Shown one piece after another: positions 44,401-52,513 of a stretch of 64,000 bases of DNA (the stretch's first letter is position 1; each line of letters opens with the position of its first letter). Source of the DNA: an uncultured Desulfovibrio sp. (GTDB lineage: Bacteria; Desulfobacterota; Desulfovibrionia; Desulfovibrionales; Desulfovibrionaceae). The stretch is taken from assembly GCF_944324525.1 (NCBI RefSeq), contig NZ_CALUWS010000002.1, forward strand, positions 62,001 through 126,000, in the 5' to 3' direction. Position numbers and translations under genes: made by a program. Under the pieces are notes generated by a model. It searched no databases. It was not told the origin of the DNA and saw nothing but the letters and a program-made list of their open reading frames with translations.

Positions 44401-44690
44401 TCGACCGAACCGGAGCCGGAGCCGGAAGCCGCCGTGGACGTCATGTAGAGCATGTTTTCCACGCCGTTGATGTTCACTTCCAGCGGAGCCAGCACGGTGG
44501 CGGCGATGGTTTCCGCCGACGCGCCGGGATAGTACACGGACACGTTGACCGTAGGGGGCACAAGGTCGGGATACTGGGCGATGGGCAGCGCCTTCATGGC
44601 CAGCGCGCCCACAAGCGTGATGACGATGGAGATGACCGACGAAAGGATCGGCCGGCGCAAAAAGAGATTGGGTTTAGCGGAGGCAGCCAT
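41493..44690 (-). CDS. RND multidrug efflux pump (HAE1/AcrB family)
   Basis: Inner-membrane proton-driven drug pump of 1065 residues. Motifs: N-terminal FLRRPILSSVISIVITLVGA, PIAQYPDLVPPTVNVSVYYP, PGANAIATGDAVTARL, the proton relay Asp-Asp in GMVLAIGIVVDDAIVVLENV, PVSFMGGLAGQMYKQFAI, and the second half with LILAAQYESWSLPLAVLTAV, AAKNAILIVEFA and RFRPIVMTSLAFILG. Twelve membrane segments and two large periplasmic loops are present. AAGGTGATG lies before the ATG, 11 bases after the adaptor gene. The substrate range cannot be told from sequence. Confidence 0.96.
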   Translation of the reverse strand: MAASAKPNLFLRRPILSSVISIVITLVGALAMKALPIAQYPDLVPPTVNVSVYYPGASAETIAATVLAPLEVNINGVENMLYMTSTAASGSGSGSVDVYFSLGTNSDMALVNVNNKVNLAQTTLPESVRLQGVTVTKSSPAMLQVIAMYSPDGRYDEVYLHNYMQVNVADELKRVPGVGDVSVFGQMDYSMRIWIQPDKLAKYKLTVSDVAAAIQEQNSQFSPGRLGDPPLPQNAELSWQIDTKGRFSSPEEFGEIIVRTGEDSALLRLKDVARIEMGGKDYSVSMEMNGMKARGMGVYLLPGANAIATGDAVTARLKELEKDFPDGIAYKVIVDNNDFVMESINEVIHTLVEAMILVFIVVFVFLQSWRATLIPCIAVPVSIIGTFAGMYALGYTINTLTLFGMVLAIGIVVDDAIVVLENVERIMSTEHLPPKEATAKAMSEVTAPVIAIVLVLCAVFIPVSFMGGLAGQMYKQFAITISVSVVLSGIVALTLTPALCSLLLKPHAHDHQPAKPFVVFNYLFTKTTHKYVRIVRFIKDSTLRAFVLFAIMIAATVWLFKVVPGGLVPNEDQGYILGMAILDDGAVQSRTSDVTRLIADNLLKNPAVETVMSINGLDITSMSPKSNYGTFFATLKPWSQRQTPESSAEAISASVMAVTMMQPEAVTIGFTPPPISGMSTTGGFECYIQMRGDGTSQDLEAMANKFVTAAMATDENGNRRYPAIGSLRSLFSTGAPQLYANLDRDRCKDMGISISDVFTAMNASFGAMYINDFNYLGRTFQVRMQAEADYRLLPESLHDVFVRTSKGEMVPLSAVMTLERRTAPQTMERYNVFPAAHLMGDPAPGYSSGQALAAMDQVAAEVLDSNYALGWVGSALQEMLASADTTIIFVLALVMVFLILAAQYESWSLPLAVLTAVPFGVFGALVATWLRDLSNDVYFQVALVTLVGLAAKNAILIVEFAVEAWRDGRSLDVAAMHAARLRFRPIVMTSLAFILGCVPLAISSGAGANSRHAIGTAVVGGMLAATCLATLFIPFFFRFIMSVSLRLQGKRDPNEGKGRFEEDDI

Positions 44691-44701
44691 AGCGCATCAC
44701 C

Positions 44702-45877
44702 TTACTGGGCGGCCTTTTCCGCGTTGTCGCCCTTGCCGGCCTCCTTGCCGTCGCCGGCGGCGGTTTTCTGCTCGCCGGCCTTCTGCCCCTGCGCGCCCTG
44801 TTCCTGCGGGGTGACGGGCTGGCCGGGACGGGCCTTGATGAGGCCCTCGCTGATGATGACCTCGCCGCCCTTGAGACCGGAGTCCACAAGGTACATGTCC
44901 CCGATGGTCTCGCTGACCGTCACGGGCACGGACTTCACGATATTGTTTTCTCCCACGGCAAGCACGAAGGACCCCTTCTGCGTGATAAGCAGGGACTTCT
45001 GCGGGATGAGCACGGCATCGACCAGGATATCGCCTTCCATGAAGATGCGCACATACTGCCCGGGCATGATGGAGCCCGTGGAATTGTCGAAGGTGGCGCG
45101 CGCCTTGATGACGCCGGTAGTGGGCTGCACCCGGCTGTCGATGAAGTTGATGACCCCTTCCACCGGACTCATGCTGCCGTCCAGCAGACGCAGACGGGCC
45201 TTATAGATGTTTTTTTCCGGGAAGCGCAAACGGCCTTCCGCCGCCAGCTGCTGCCGGCGCATGCGCTCCGGCGCGGCGATGGAAAAGTCGATGTACATGG
45301 GATCGGTCTGCTCGACATAGGTGAGCAGGGAGTTGTTGCTCACGAGGTTGCCGGGGGTGTAATTCTCCTTGGAGCTGTAGCCGGAGACCGGCGACACCAC
45401 CTGACAGTAATCCAGATTGATCTTGGCTTCACGCAGGGCGGCACGGGCGCTGTCATAGGCGGCGCGGGCGTTGTCGCGGTCCTTCTGGGAGACGGCGTTC
45501 TTCTCGTACAGCGGACGGATGCGCTGCCATTCGCGGGCCGCGCTGTCGTACTGGGCCTGGGCCTGCTGCACCTGCGCCTCATACTGGTCACGCTCGATCT
45601 GGAAAAGCAGCTGCCCTTCCTTCACGAAAGCCCCTTCATCATAGAGACGCTTTTCGATGATGCCCTGCACGCGGGCGCGCACTTCCACGGAGCGCGAACC
45701 GGAAGCCTGCGCCTGATACTGGGCGGGCCAGGGGCGATCCTTGGCCTCCACATGAAAAACGCTTACAAGCGGCCCCTTGCCGCCCTGGCGCGCCTGCTCC
45801 TCTTCGCCCTGGCAGGCGGCAAGCTGAACAAGCACGAGAAGGGCAAGCGCCACCGAAAACATATTACGCGTACGCAT
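44702..45877 (-). CDS. RND efflux periplasmic adaptor (membrane fusion protein)
   Basis: Links pump and channel. The 391-residue lipoprotein has signal MRTRNMFSVALALLVLVQLA with Cys 22. Seen: VEVRARVQGIIEKRLYDEGA and FVKEGQLLFQIERDQYEAQV (lipoyl half-motifs), a coiled-coil hairpin (AQAQYDSAAREWQRIRPLYE, NARAAYDSARAALREAKINL), the second lipoyl half (VVSPVSGYSSKENYTPGNLV) and the beta-barrel and proximal domains (GVIKARATFDNSTGSIMPGQ). The last 45 residues are Gln/Gly/Lys-rich and low complexity. GGAG lies before the ATG. First gene of the operon; no regulator gene is next to it. Confidence 0.95.
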   Translation of the reverse strand: MRTRNMFSVALALLVLVQLAACQGEEEQARQGGKGPLVSVFHVEAKDRPWPAQYQAQASGSRSVEVRARVQGIIEKRLYDEGAFVKEGQLLFQIERDQYEAQVQQAQAQYDSAAREWQRIRPLYEKNAVSQKDRDNARAAYDSARAALREAKINLDYCQVVSPVSGYSSKENYTPGNLVSNNSLLTYVEQTDPMYIDFSIAAPERMRRQQLAAEGRLRFPEKNIYKARLRLLDGSMSPVEGVINFIDSRVQPTTGVIKARATFDNSTGSIMPGQYVRIFMEGDILVDAVLIPQKSLLITQKGSFVLAVGENNIVKSVPVTVSETIGDMYLVDSGLKGGEVIISEGLIKARPGQPVTPQEQGAQGQKAGEQKTAAGDGKEAGKGDNAEKAAQ

Positions 45878-46226
45878 TCAAAACTCCATAAGCGGATTCC
45901 CGCTCTTCGCAATGGTTGCCGCCATACGGCGGACACGAAAATCAGAAAACGCGGCTGCCGGAACGCCGGAAAGGCCCGTACATGGCCAGTCATCTTCCGC
46001 CGCGCGCAGCCCGGTTTTCCCCGGCGGCAGACGCCGCAAACGCAGAGGGCATGCCTGCATGAGGGAGAACAAACTGTCGAAAAACATACTTTCGGCGTTT
46101 GTGTCAAGAAAGGCGACGTTTCCGTCGCATCTTTTTTACCCCTAAAAAGGTGAATTATTTCAATATGTTGAAAAGGCGTATGCTTTTCTCGTAACCACTT
46201 GTTTTTATTGGATAATATTTTTCGGC
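45878..46226. other. AT-rich non-coding region upstream of the efflux operon
   Basis: A 349-base gap with no gene. The part 46080-46225 is strongly AT-rich for this genome and should hold the efflux promoter on the reverse strand; a reverse-strand TTGACA (46107-46102) lacks a -10 box at normal spacing. A 6-bp hairpin GCGACG/CGTCGC (46113-46128) may be an operator or the end of the transcript from the gene at 46227. Confidence 0.5.
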
Positions 46227-46859
46227 CTATCCGTCATGCTCATCGCCGGCATACAGACCCGAGGCGGCAAGCCGGGTATGCTGCGCGGCAAGGCGGATAA
46301 AGATGCACCACCAGAGCGCATTCTTGAGGATCTGGGTACGGTTGCGACGCCGGGGCGTCATGCTGGGGCGCAGGGCGCTCAGCTCCAGCGAATGCTCGCC
46401 GCCGCTCTCGCTCAGATAGGCGACGCGCAGTTCGATGCGCTGCATCTCATTGACCTTGTCCGGCGGATACTGGCTCAGCAGCCGGGAGGAAAGGTCCGTG
46501 GCCTTGGCGGTGCTGGTGGGCATGTCGGAGCCGCCTTCGTGGATGTCCTGGATCTGGCCGTCGATGATCATGTCCACGGAAGTCACGTTACACAGGTTGA
46601 TCTTGCCGCGCCCGGCTTCGGCATGCTGGCGCACGACGCGGTAGTAGAAGCCGCCCATCTCCTCGGAAACGCCGATGACCACCGTGCTCTGATCCGCGCC
46701 GGAGTAGACGCCGACCTGGGCCGTCATGCGGGTGTCGTCGGCGATCTCCGCCTTGATGGCGGCGATGAGCCGCCGCTGCAGCAGCAGACGACGCCGGGCT
46801 TCCATATAGATAAGGGCAACGGCACTCAAGAGGAGCAGAACAATGAAGAGTTGGACCAC
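46227..46859 (-). CDS. Membrane-anchored protein of unknown function
   Basis: A 210-residue protein starting at GTG (MVQLFIVLLLLSAVALIYME), one N-terminal membrane helix followed by Arg-rich RRRLLLQRR, which places the rest in the cytoplasm. The body (AQVGVYSGADQSTVVIGVSE, FYYRVVRQHAEAGRGKINLC) looks like a mixed alpha/beta domain; a weak second hydrophobic stretch (LWWCIFIRLAA) lies near 180. No family is recognised. GGAG precedes the start. It is 62 bases downstream of the XdhC-family gene and may share its transcript. Confidence 0.65.
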   Translation of the reverse strand: MVQLFIVLLLLSAVALIYMEARRRLLLQRRLIAAIKAEIADDTRMTAQVGVYSGADQSTVVIGVSEEMGGFYYRVVRQHAEAGRGKINLCNVTSVDMIIDGQIQDIHEGGSDMPTSTAKATDLSSRLLSQYPPDKVNEMQRIELRVAYLSESGGEHSLELSALRPSMTPRRRNRTQILKNALWWCIFIRLAAQHTRLAASGLYAGDEHDG

Positions 46860-46921
46860 GGGAAACTCCTTCGCAAAAAAACGGGAGGGCCGCCCGGTAG
46901 GGGCCTGCGGCCGGGCATCTG

Positions 46922-48118
46922 TCAGTCATCAATGCGCAGGCGCTGCAGCGTCCCGGCGCGCGCGGCAAGCAGCTCGGCCACCACGGATACGGCGATCTGC
47001 TGCGGCGAATCCGCCCCGACGGGCAGGCCGATGGGACAGCGCACGCAGGCCAGTTCCGCATCGGGCACGCCTTCCTTGCGCAGGGCGGCGTACACGCCGT
47101 CCTTCTTGGAGCGGCTGCCGATCATGCCGATATAGAAGGCATGGCTTTCCAGCGCCTGCACCAGCACTTCGCGGTCGAAGCTGTGTCCGCGCGTCATGAT
47201 GGCGACATAATGCCGCCTGCCGATGCCGCAGGCACGCACAAGATTGGCAAAGGCCTGCAGGACGAAGCAGTGCCGCGCCATGGGGAAACGCTCCGGCGAA
47301 GCGAACTCCGCCCGGTCGTCCACCACGTCCACCACGAAACCGCAGGCATGCGCCAGCGTGGCCACCTCGAGCGACACGTGCCCGCCGCCGCACAGCAGGA
47401 GGACGGGCGGCGTATCCAGCGGCTCCATGTAGATCCGGGCCACCGTGGCGTCCACCATCCCGGCCTTGCCCTTGCGCTTGTCCAGCAGGGCCCGGGCCGG
47501 ATCCAGACCGATGATGATGTTGGGCGTCTCCGCGGGGATGACCTGCACGCTCTCCGACCTGCCGTCGGGCAGGGCCTCGGGCTGCCGCTCCAGATAGAGG
47601 ACGCGCCGCGGCAGGTTTTCGCGCGTGACGTCCACCGACCAGATGCCGTCGATGCCCTGATCCAGCGCCCGCTGAGCCTGCCGGAACAGCGGCGCCTGTG
47701 AGGCGGAGAGACTTTCGCAGAGCACTTCCATGCTGCCGCCGCAGATCATGTCCGTGTCGGCGCTGCCGTCCATGCTGCACTGGTGGCAGGCGGAAAGGCC
47801 GCTGGCAAGACACTGGCGGGCCATCTCCAGCGCGGCGGCCTCCAGAGCGCCGCCGCCCACTGTGCCCAGCAGCCCCTGCGAGGTCAGCAGCGCCCGCGTC
47901 CCCGCGCCGCGCGGCGCGGAGCCTTCCCGGTTGATTACGGTCATGAGGACGGCCTGCTGCCCGGCCTCCAGCAGATCGGCAATGCGCTGCTCCAGCCCCA
48001 GCGGGCTGCTCAACGGCGTGATGCGAGGCGGCGGGGGCGGCGTCACAACACCAGCGGCCGCGGGGGCGCGCTTGCCGTCACGGCGCTTGCTGTCTTCGGG
48101 CTTTTGCTTTTTAGGCAT
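46922..48118 (-). CDS. XdhC/CoxI-family molybdoenzyme maturation protein
   Basis: A 398-residue protein of the XdhC/YqeB type, which sulfurates or inserts molybdenum cofactor into hydroxylases. After a Pro-rich N-terminal tail come the XdhC domain (AVLMTVINREGSAPRGAGTR, GTVGGGALEAAALEMA) and the C-terminal Rossmann domain (VLLLCGGGHVSLEVATLAHA, VDVVDDRAEFAS, YVAIMTRGHSFDREVLVQAL, FYIGMIGSRSKKDGVY, RCPIGLPVGADSPQQIAVSV). I prefer the second ATG (48118), properly spaced from AAGGAG; 48124 is possible. It overlaps the topA stop by eight bases. No molybdenum hydroxylase gene is near. Confidence 0.88.
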   Translation of the reverse strand: MPKKQKPEDSKRRDGKRAPAAAGVVTPPPPPRITPLSSPLGLEQRIADLLEAGQQAVLMTVINREGSAPRGAGTRALLTSQGLLGTVGGGALEAAALEMARQCLASGLSACHQCSMDGSADTDMICGGSMEVLCESLSASQAPLFRQAQRALDQGIDGIWSVDVTRENLPRRVLYLERQPEALPDGRSESVQVIPAETPNIIIGLDPARALLDKRKGKAGMVDATVARIYMEPLDTPPVLLLCGGGHVSLEVATLAHACGFVVDVVDDRAEFASPERFPMARHCFVLQAFANLVRACGIGRRHYVAIMTRGHSFDREVLVQALESHAFYIGMIGSRSKKDGVYAALRKEGVPDAELACVRCPIGLPVGADSPQQIAVSVVAELLAARAGTLQRLRIDD

Positions 48119-50351
48119 GGTCATCCTCCTTCACATAGCCGCATCCCTTGACGGGGCAGATGATCTTCACGCCGTCGCGCGACTTCTTTTCCACAAGGTA
48201 GGGAGAACCGCAGCGGGGGCAGGCCTCGGGTATGGGCCTGTCCCAAAGGGCGAAATCGCACTTGGGATACTGATCGCAGGAATAAAAGATCTTGCCGCGC
48301 TTGCTGCTCTTTTCCACGAGCCGCCCCTCGCCGCAGCGGGGGCAGAGCACGCCCGTGGAGAAGGGCGCGGCGTAGTCGCAGTCGGGATAGCCCGTGCAGG
48401 CGATGAAGCGACTGCCCGTGCGCGAGCGCTTGATCACCAGATCCTTGCCGCAGCGCGGGCATTCGCCCACCTTTTCCAGCTGGGGTTTCTGCGGGGCGAC
48501 GATCTCCAGCCCGCCGTCCGCGTTGCGCTGGAAATTGCTGGTGTACCGGCACTCGGGATAGCCGGAGCAGGCCAGGAACTGGCCGGCCTTGCCGAACTTG
48601 ATCACCAGCGGCTTGCCGCAGTCCGGACAGGTCAGATCCGTGGGGATGCCGCCCTTGACGGACTGCATGTTCTTGGCCGCCGCCGCCAGCGTGGGATTGA
48701 AGTCGTCGGCGAAATGGTGCAGCAGGTCCACCCACTGTTCCTTGCCTTCCGCCACCTTGTCGAGGCCTTCTTCCATGCTGGCCGTGAACCCCACGTCCAT
48801 GAGCCGTCCGAAGTGCTCCACGAGCTGCTTGCAGACGATGCGTCCCAGATCCGTGGGGATGAAGTGCCTCTCCTGCAGGCTGACGTACTCACGATCCTGC
48901 AGCGTGGAAATGATGCTGGCGTAAGTGGAGGGCCGCCCGATGCCGCGCTCTTCCAGTTCGCGCACAAGGCTGGCTTCGCTGTAGCGGGCCGGGGGCTGGG
49001 TGAACTTCTGTTCCTTTTCCAGCTTGTCCAGCGCCAGTTCCTGCCCCGGCGTCAGCGCGGGCAGCTCGCCGTCCGCCTCGTCCTTGCCCTGAGGCATGAC
49101 CGCCAGAAAACCCGGGAAGAGCAGCCGCTCGCCCTTGGCGCGCCACTGGCTCGGCCCGCAGGCGATGAGGGCCGTGGTGTCGTGGAAGCGCGCCCCGGCC
49201 ATCTGCGAGGCCACGAAACGCGACCAGATGAGCCGGTAAAGATTGTACTGGTCCGGCGGCAAATGCCCCTTGAGGCTGTCCGGCGTGATGTTCACGTCCA
49301 CGGGGCGGATGGCTTCGTGCGCATCCTGCGCGCCGCTCTTGGCTTTGTAGACGCGGCTCTTGGCCGGCAGATAGTCCTTGCCCCAGGTGGCGGCGATGAA
49401 GTCGTGCGCCGCCGTACGGGCCTCATCCGCGATGCGCGTGGAGTCCGTACGCATATAGGTGATGAGGGCCGTGATGCTGCCGTCTTCCATCTCCACGCCT
49501 TCGTACAGGCGCTGCGCGATGTTCATGGTGCGCTTGGCCGTGTAGGAGAGCCGCTGGTTGGCCGCCTGCTGCAGGGTGGACGTGATGAAGGGCGGCTGGG
49601 GGGCGCGCTCGCGCTCCTTCTGCTCCACGCTCTCCACCCGCCAGGGCTGCCCGCGCAGGGCCTCTTCCAGGGCCTGAGCGGCCTCGGCATGGGGGATGAC
49701 GGCCTTCTTGCCGTTGAGCTTGTGCAGGTCCACCCGGAACGGCGGCGGGGTCTCGCCGCGCAGATGGGCGCGGAACTGCCAGTATTCTTCCGGCACGAAG
49801 GCGTCGCGCTCGTCCTCCCGCTCCACGATGAGCCGGAGCGCCACGGACTGCACCCGGCCGGCGGAGATACCGCGCTTGATGGTCTTCCAGAGCAGGGGCG
49901 AGATCTTGTAGCCCACCAGACGGTCAAGCACCCGCCGCGCCTGCTGGGCCTCGAAAAGATCCCGGTTGAGGGCGCGCGGATGCGCCAGCGCGTCCTTGAC
50001 CGCCCGCGCCGTGATCTCGTTGAACTGGATGCGTTTGATGTCCTTGGCCTTGTCTCCGATGAGCTCGGCCACATGCCAGGCGATGGCCTCGCCTTCCCGG
50101 TCGGGGTCGGGCGCAAGATACACGGTGTCGGCCTTGCCCGCGGCGGTGCGCAACTCGCTGACCACGTTTTTCTTGTTGTCGATGACCTGATACTGGGGGG
50201 CGAAATCATTGGCCTCGTCCACACCCAGCGAGCTGGAAGGCAGGTCGCGCACATGGCCCACGCTGGCCAGCACCATATACTGCGGCCCCAGAAATTTCTT
50301 GATGGTCTTCACCTTGGCAGGCGATTCCACGATGATCAGCTCTTTGCCCAT
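48111..50351 (-). CDS. topA: DNA topoisomerase I
   Basis: Relaxes negative supercoils through a 5'-phosphotyrosine intermediate. The 746-residue protein starts MGKELIIVESPAKVKTIKKF after GGAGCATAGGG; the 14-codon upstream extension is rejected. Toprim domain: LAPDPDREGEAIAWHVAEL; RIQFNEITARAVKDA; active-site Tyr in ALITYMRTDSTRIAD. The C-terminus carries four zinc ribbons, the first three with full Cys4 spacing (CPDCGKPLVIKFGKAGQFLA..., CPRCGKDLVIKRSRTGSRFI..., CPRCGEGRLVEKSSKRGKIF...) and a fourth degenerate one. Typical length is met. Divergent from the lipoprotein array. Confidence 0.96.
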   Translation of the reverse strand: MGKELIIVESPAKVKTIKKFLGPQYMVLASVGHVRDLPSSSLGVDEANDFAPQYQVIDNKKNVVSELRTAAGKADTVYLAPDPDREGEAIAWHVAELIGDKAKDIKRIQFNEITARAVKDALAHPRALNRDLFEAQQARRVLDRLVGYKISPLLWKTIKRGISAGRVQSVALRLIVEREDERDAFVPEEYWQFRAHLRGETPPPFRVDLHKLNGKKAVIPHAEAAQALEEALRGQPWRVESVEQKERERAPQPPFITSTLQQAANQRLSYTAKRTMNIAQRLYEGVEMEDGSITALITYMRTDSTRIADEARTAAHDFIAATWGKDYLPAKSRVYKAKSGAQDAHEAIRPVDVNITPDSLKGHLPPDQYNLYRLIWSRFVASQMAGARFHDTTALIACGPSQWRAKGERLLFPGFLAVMPQGKDEADGELPALTPGQELALDKLEKEQKFTQPPARYSEASLVRELEERGIGRPSTYASIISTLQDREYVSLQERHFIPTDLGRIVCKQLVEHFGRLMDVGFTASMEEGLDKVAEGKEQWVDLLHHFADDFNPTLAAAAKNMQSVKGGIPTDLTCPDCGKPLVIKFGKAGQFLACSGYPECRYTSNFQRNADGGLEIVAPQKPQLEKVGECPRCGKDLVIKRSRTGSRFIACTGYPDCDYAAPFSTGVLCPRCGEGRLVEKSSKRGKIFYSCDQYPKCDFALWDRPIPEACPRCGSPYLVEKKSRDGVKIICPVKGCGYVKEDDHA

Positions 50352-50654
50352 CCCTATGCTCCCTCTCCAGTTTCGCAGGCGAGAATACGGCAAAATGCGT
50401 CCGCGTCAAGAGTCCGGCGCTTATGCCGCCGGCGCTGGAGAACGCTTCCGCCGCGTTTTCGGAGACTGACGCCGGTACGACCGGCTCCCCCATCCTGCTC
50501 CTGTCTGCCCCACTTCTATTTGTGGTTACTTCTTTCTGCCGCATGGCGCAACAGGCAGGCCGCGCCGCCGGGGCGGATGGACAAAACGTTTACGCCAATG
50601 CATAAAAACCAGTTTTTTATTTAATTAGTCACAAAAGCGCCCAAAGGACTCCCC
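50352..50654. other. Divergent intergenic region between topA and the lipoprotein array
   Basis: No gene is supported in these 303 bases. An AT-rich stretch at 50594-50634 (ATAAAAACCAG, TTTTTTATTTAATTAG) probably belongs to the promoter of the first lipoprotein gene, but no paired -35/-10 boxes can be fixed. Confidence 0.45.
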
Positions 50655-51370
50655 ATGCCTGTCCGAGTACGAAAATATGCCGGTCTGCGCCATCTTATCG
50701 TCCTGCTGACGGCATGCAGCCTGTTCCTGTCGGGCTGCGGAGCCAAACTTCCGGACAGCGGCACGATCCCCTCAGTGACGGTCGCAAAGGATACGCCCTT
50801 CACTCTGGAAATCTCGACGGAGGAAGTCCAGAAAAAGGGGATGCGCGTCGACGGCCTGACCGCCGCCATCAAGGAGCAGTTCCGAACCGCCGGCGGGGTG
50901 GAGGCCGCAAACGGCCCCGGCCCCGGCACGCTGGCGGTACGCGTGGATGTGCGTGACATCTATCTCGCGGGAATGACACGCAAAAATTATTTGACGACCG
51001 TGGGGCCACGGCTGTTGCCCTGACGGTGGGCGCCGTACTGGGGACTGTGGTGGGGGCCGCCCACGGCCTGATGAACTCCGCTTGTTTCTGCATCGCCCCG
51101 AGCGCCATTGCGGGGGGAGTCCTGGGCGCCGCCACAGGCGCGACCCTGGGCTATGTCATGAGCGAGGACAGCAGGGAAGCAAAAGAGATATGGGCCATGC
51201 GGGCCGGGGTGGGCATGGCCTGGCACGGCAGACCGGATACGCTGGAAGAAGTCGTCGTGAGCACCGGCGCTGACGGCGTCTCCTCCCGTACGGACGCCGT
51301 TCCCGCCCTGGAAAAGGCCCTGGCGCAGCGTATCCGTGAGGCCCTTATGAGCACGCCCGCTTCCCCTTAG
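50655..51370 (+). pseudogene. Glycine-zipper lipoprotein, array copy 1, frameshifted
   Basis: The first part encodes a lipoprotein signal (MPVRVRKYAGLRHLIVLLTA, lipobox LSGC, Cys 28) and CGAKLPDSGTIPSVTVAKD, up to NGPGPGTLAVRVDVRDIYLA. The frame then stops at 51023. The rest continues one frame back, with the Gly-zipper segment AVLGTVVGAAHGLM, then WAMRAGVGMAWHGRPDTLEE and LEKALAQRIREALMS, as in the intact paralogues. The shift maps to the run CAAAAAT at 50981-50987: one A more would restore a single frame. It is either a real null allele, a slippage-variable site or a sequencing error. The start is well formed. Confidence 0.8.
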
Positions 51371-51382
51371 AGGCAGGCAACA

Positions 51383-51409
51383 CTATCCGTTGACTGTTTG
51401 GGGGAGAGG
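51383..51409 (+). repeat. 3'-end repeat containing TGTTTGGGGG, copy 3
   Basis: CTATCCGTTGACTGTTTGGG (51383-51402) plus GGGAGAGG, starting 13 bases after the stop of array copy 1, like the copies at 1265 and 21021. Confidence 0.6.
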
Positions 51410-51469
51410 CATGGGGCGAACGTGCGGCAAAAGCCAGCGAAGAACAGGCGAGTTACAGTATTTATCCAT

Positions 51470-51497
51470 TTGAAACATTTTGTAAAATACCTATCGA
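51470..51497 (+). promoter_or_regulatory. Possible promoter of array copy 2
   Basis: TTGAAA at 51470-51475, 16-base AT-rich spacer, TATCGA at 51492-51497, 66 bases before the ATG. It is the only AT-rich island in the region. Confidence 0.45.
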
Positions 51498-51562
51498 CAG
51501 GCCCCAGGGGGGCAGAGGGACGGACGCACGTCGGTGCACTGTCCGGAAAACAGGGAGTGGGT

Positions 51563-52240
51563 ATGCTTGTCCTTCTGCGGGAATATGCCGGTCAGCGTCC
51601 GTTCGCCACGCTGTTTGTCCTGTGCCTCTGCCTGTTCCTGCCGGGCTGCGGAGCCAAATTGCCGGACAGCGGCAGGCTCCCGTCGGTGGCGGCGGGCAGG
51701 GGCACGCCTTGCTATCTGGAAGTGACGGGGCAGGGCATCCCGACCGAGGGCCTTGCCGCCGCCATCAGAAAGGAGATCAGCCGGTCAGGGGATCTGCGGG
51801 AGGCCGACAGCCCCGGCCCCGGCACGCTGACCGTACGCGTGAATGTGGAGGAGATCTTCCTTTTCGGTCCGGCGGGCGTCGGCCTGCTTGACGGGCTGAA
51901 GACGACCGCCGCCACCTTGCTTATCGGCATCCTGGCGGCCGGCGTGTTCATCGTGGCGGGCAGCACCGATCTGGGGATCGTCTTCCCCGTGGCGGCCGGC
52001 ACGCTCCTGGGCCTGGGGGCGGGGATCGGCATCAGCGCGAACAGCTGGTCAAAGGACGTCTGGGCCATACGGGCCGGGGTGGGCATGGCCTGGCACGGGA
52101 CGCCGGACAGTCTGGAGGAGATCGTCGTCAGCACCGGCAACGGCGGCGCCAGCTCCCGCGAAGAAGCCACAGGCATGCTTGAACACGAATTGGCGCGGCG
52201 CATCAGCAAGGCCATCACCACCCTGCCGCAACCATCGTAG
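51563..52240 (+). CDS. Glycine-zipper lipoprotein, array copy 2 (intact)
   Basis: A 225-residue lipoprotein beginning MLVLLREYAGQRPFATLFVL, lipobox FLPGC (Cys 29), GGGAG before the ATG. Order: CGAKLPDSGRLPSVAAGRGT, a small alpha/beta part (LEVTGQGIPTEGLAAAIRKE), the conserved DSPGPGTLTVRVNVEEIF, a hydrophobic Gly-rich stretch of about 50 residues (AGVFIVAGSTDLGIVF, GTLLGLGAGIGISAN) and the C-terminal IRAGVGMAWHGTPDSLEEIV with ISKAITTLP. The layout (lipid anchor, sensor part, Gly zipper, tail) parallels TraT surface-exclusion lipoproteins. Probably in the outer membrane. Confidence 0.8.
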   Translation: MLVLLREYAGQRPFATLFVLCLCLFLPGCGAKLPDSGRLPSVAAGRGTPCYLEVTGQGIPTEGLAAAIRKEISRSGDLREADSPGPGTLTVRVNVEEIFLFGPAGVGLLDGLKTTAATLLIGILAAGVFIVAGSTDLGIVFPVAAGTLLGLGAGIGISANSWSKDVWAIRAGVGMAWHGTPDSLEEIVVSTGNGGASSREEATGMLEHELARRISKAITTLPQPS

Positions 52241-52264
52241 AAGTTCTCCGCAAGCGAGGTCAGC

Positions 52265-52494
52265 ATGAGACATCCTTCCCGCCGCAACGATACCGGCACC
52301 CTGTTGTTTTTGATGCTGTTCACGCTGGGCTGCGGCCTGCTCCTGGCCGGCTGCGGGGCCAGGCTGCCGGACGATCTGGAGGAGTTCGTCGTCAGCACCG
52401 GCCAGAGCGGCCCCTTTGCAAAGAGGCCATGAGGACCTTTGGAGACGATCTGGCGGCTCGCATCGACGCGGCGACCGTCGACACGGCACATCAT
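52265..52494 (+). pseudogene. Array copy 3, internally deleted remnant
   Basis: From 52265 a 55-codon frame reads MRHPSRRNDTGTLLFLMLFT, lipobox LLAGC (Cys 30), GARLPD, then jumps directly to DLEEFVVSTGQSG, the C-terminal part of the family, and stops at 52432. About 130 residues present in the intact copies are missing between LPD and DLEE. After a frameshift the sequence continues as EAMRTFGDDLAARIDAATVD, matching the last 20 residues of copy 2. It is therefore a remnant with a deletion and a frameshift, although the short lipopeptide could still be made. Confidence 0.8.
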
Positions 52495-52513
52495 CAGCTT
52501 CGGAGGATCGACA

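Noticed and set aside
46083..46107. Promoter TTGACA/TATGTT before the efflux operon
   Set aside because: The spacing is only 13 bases, too short for a sigma-70 promoter.
47730..50624. A 964-codon forward frame opposite xdhC and topA
   Set aside because: Shadow of two well-supported reverse-strand genes; the translation has no recognisable domain.
50981..50993. Programmed -1 frameshift in lipoprotein copy 1
   Set aside because: The frame-0 codons read CGC AAA AAT, so the slippery pattern X XXY YYZ is not met, and no downstream pseudoknot is apparent; an indel is simpler.
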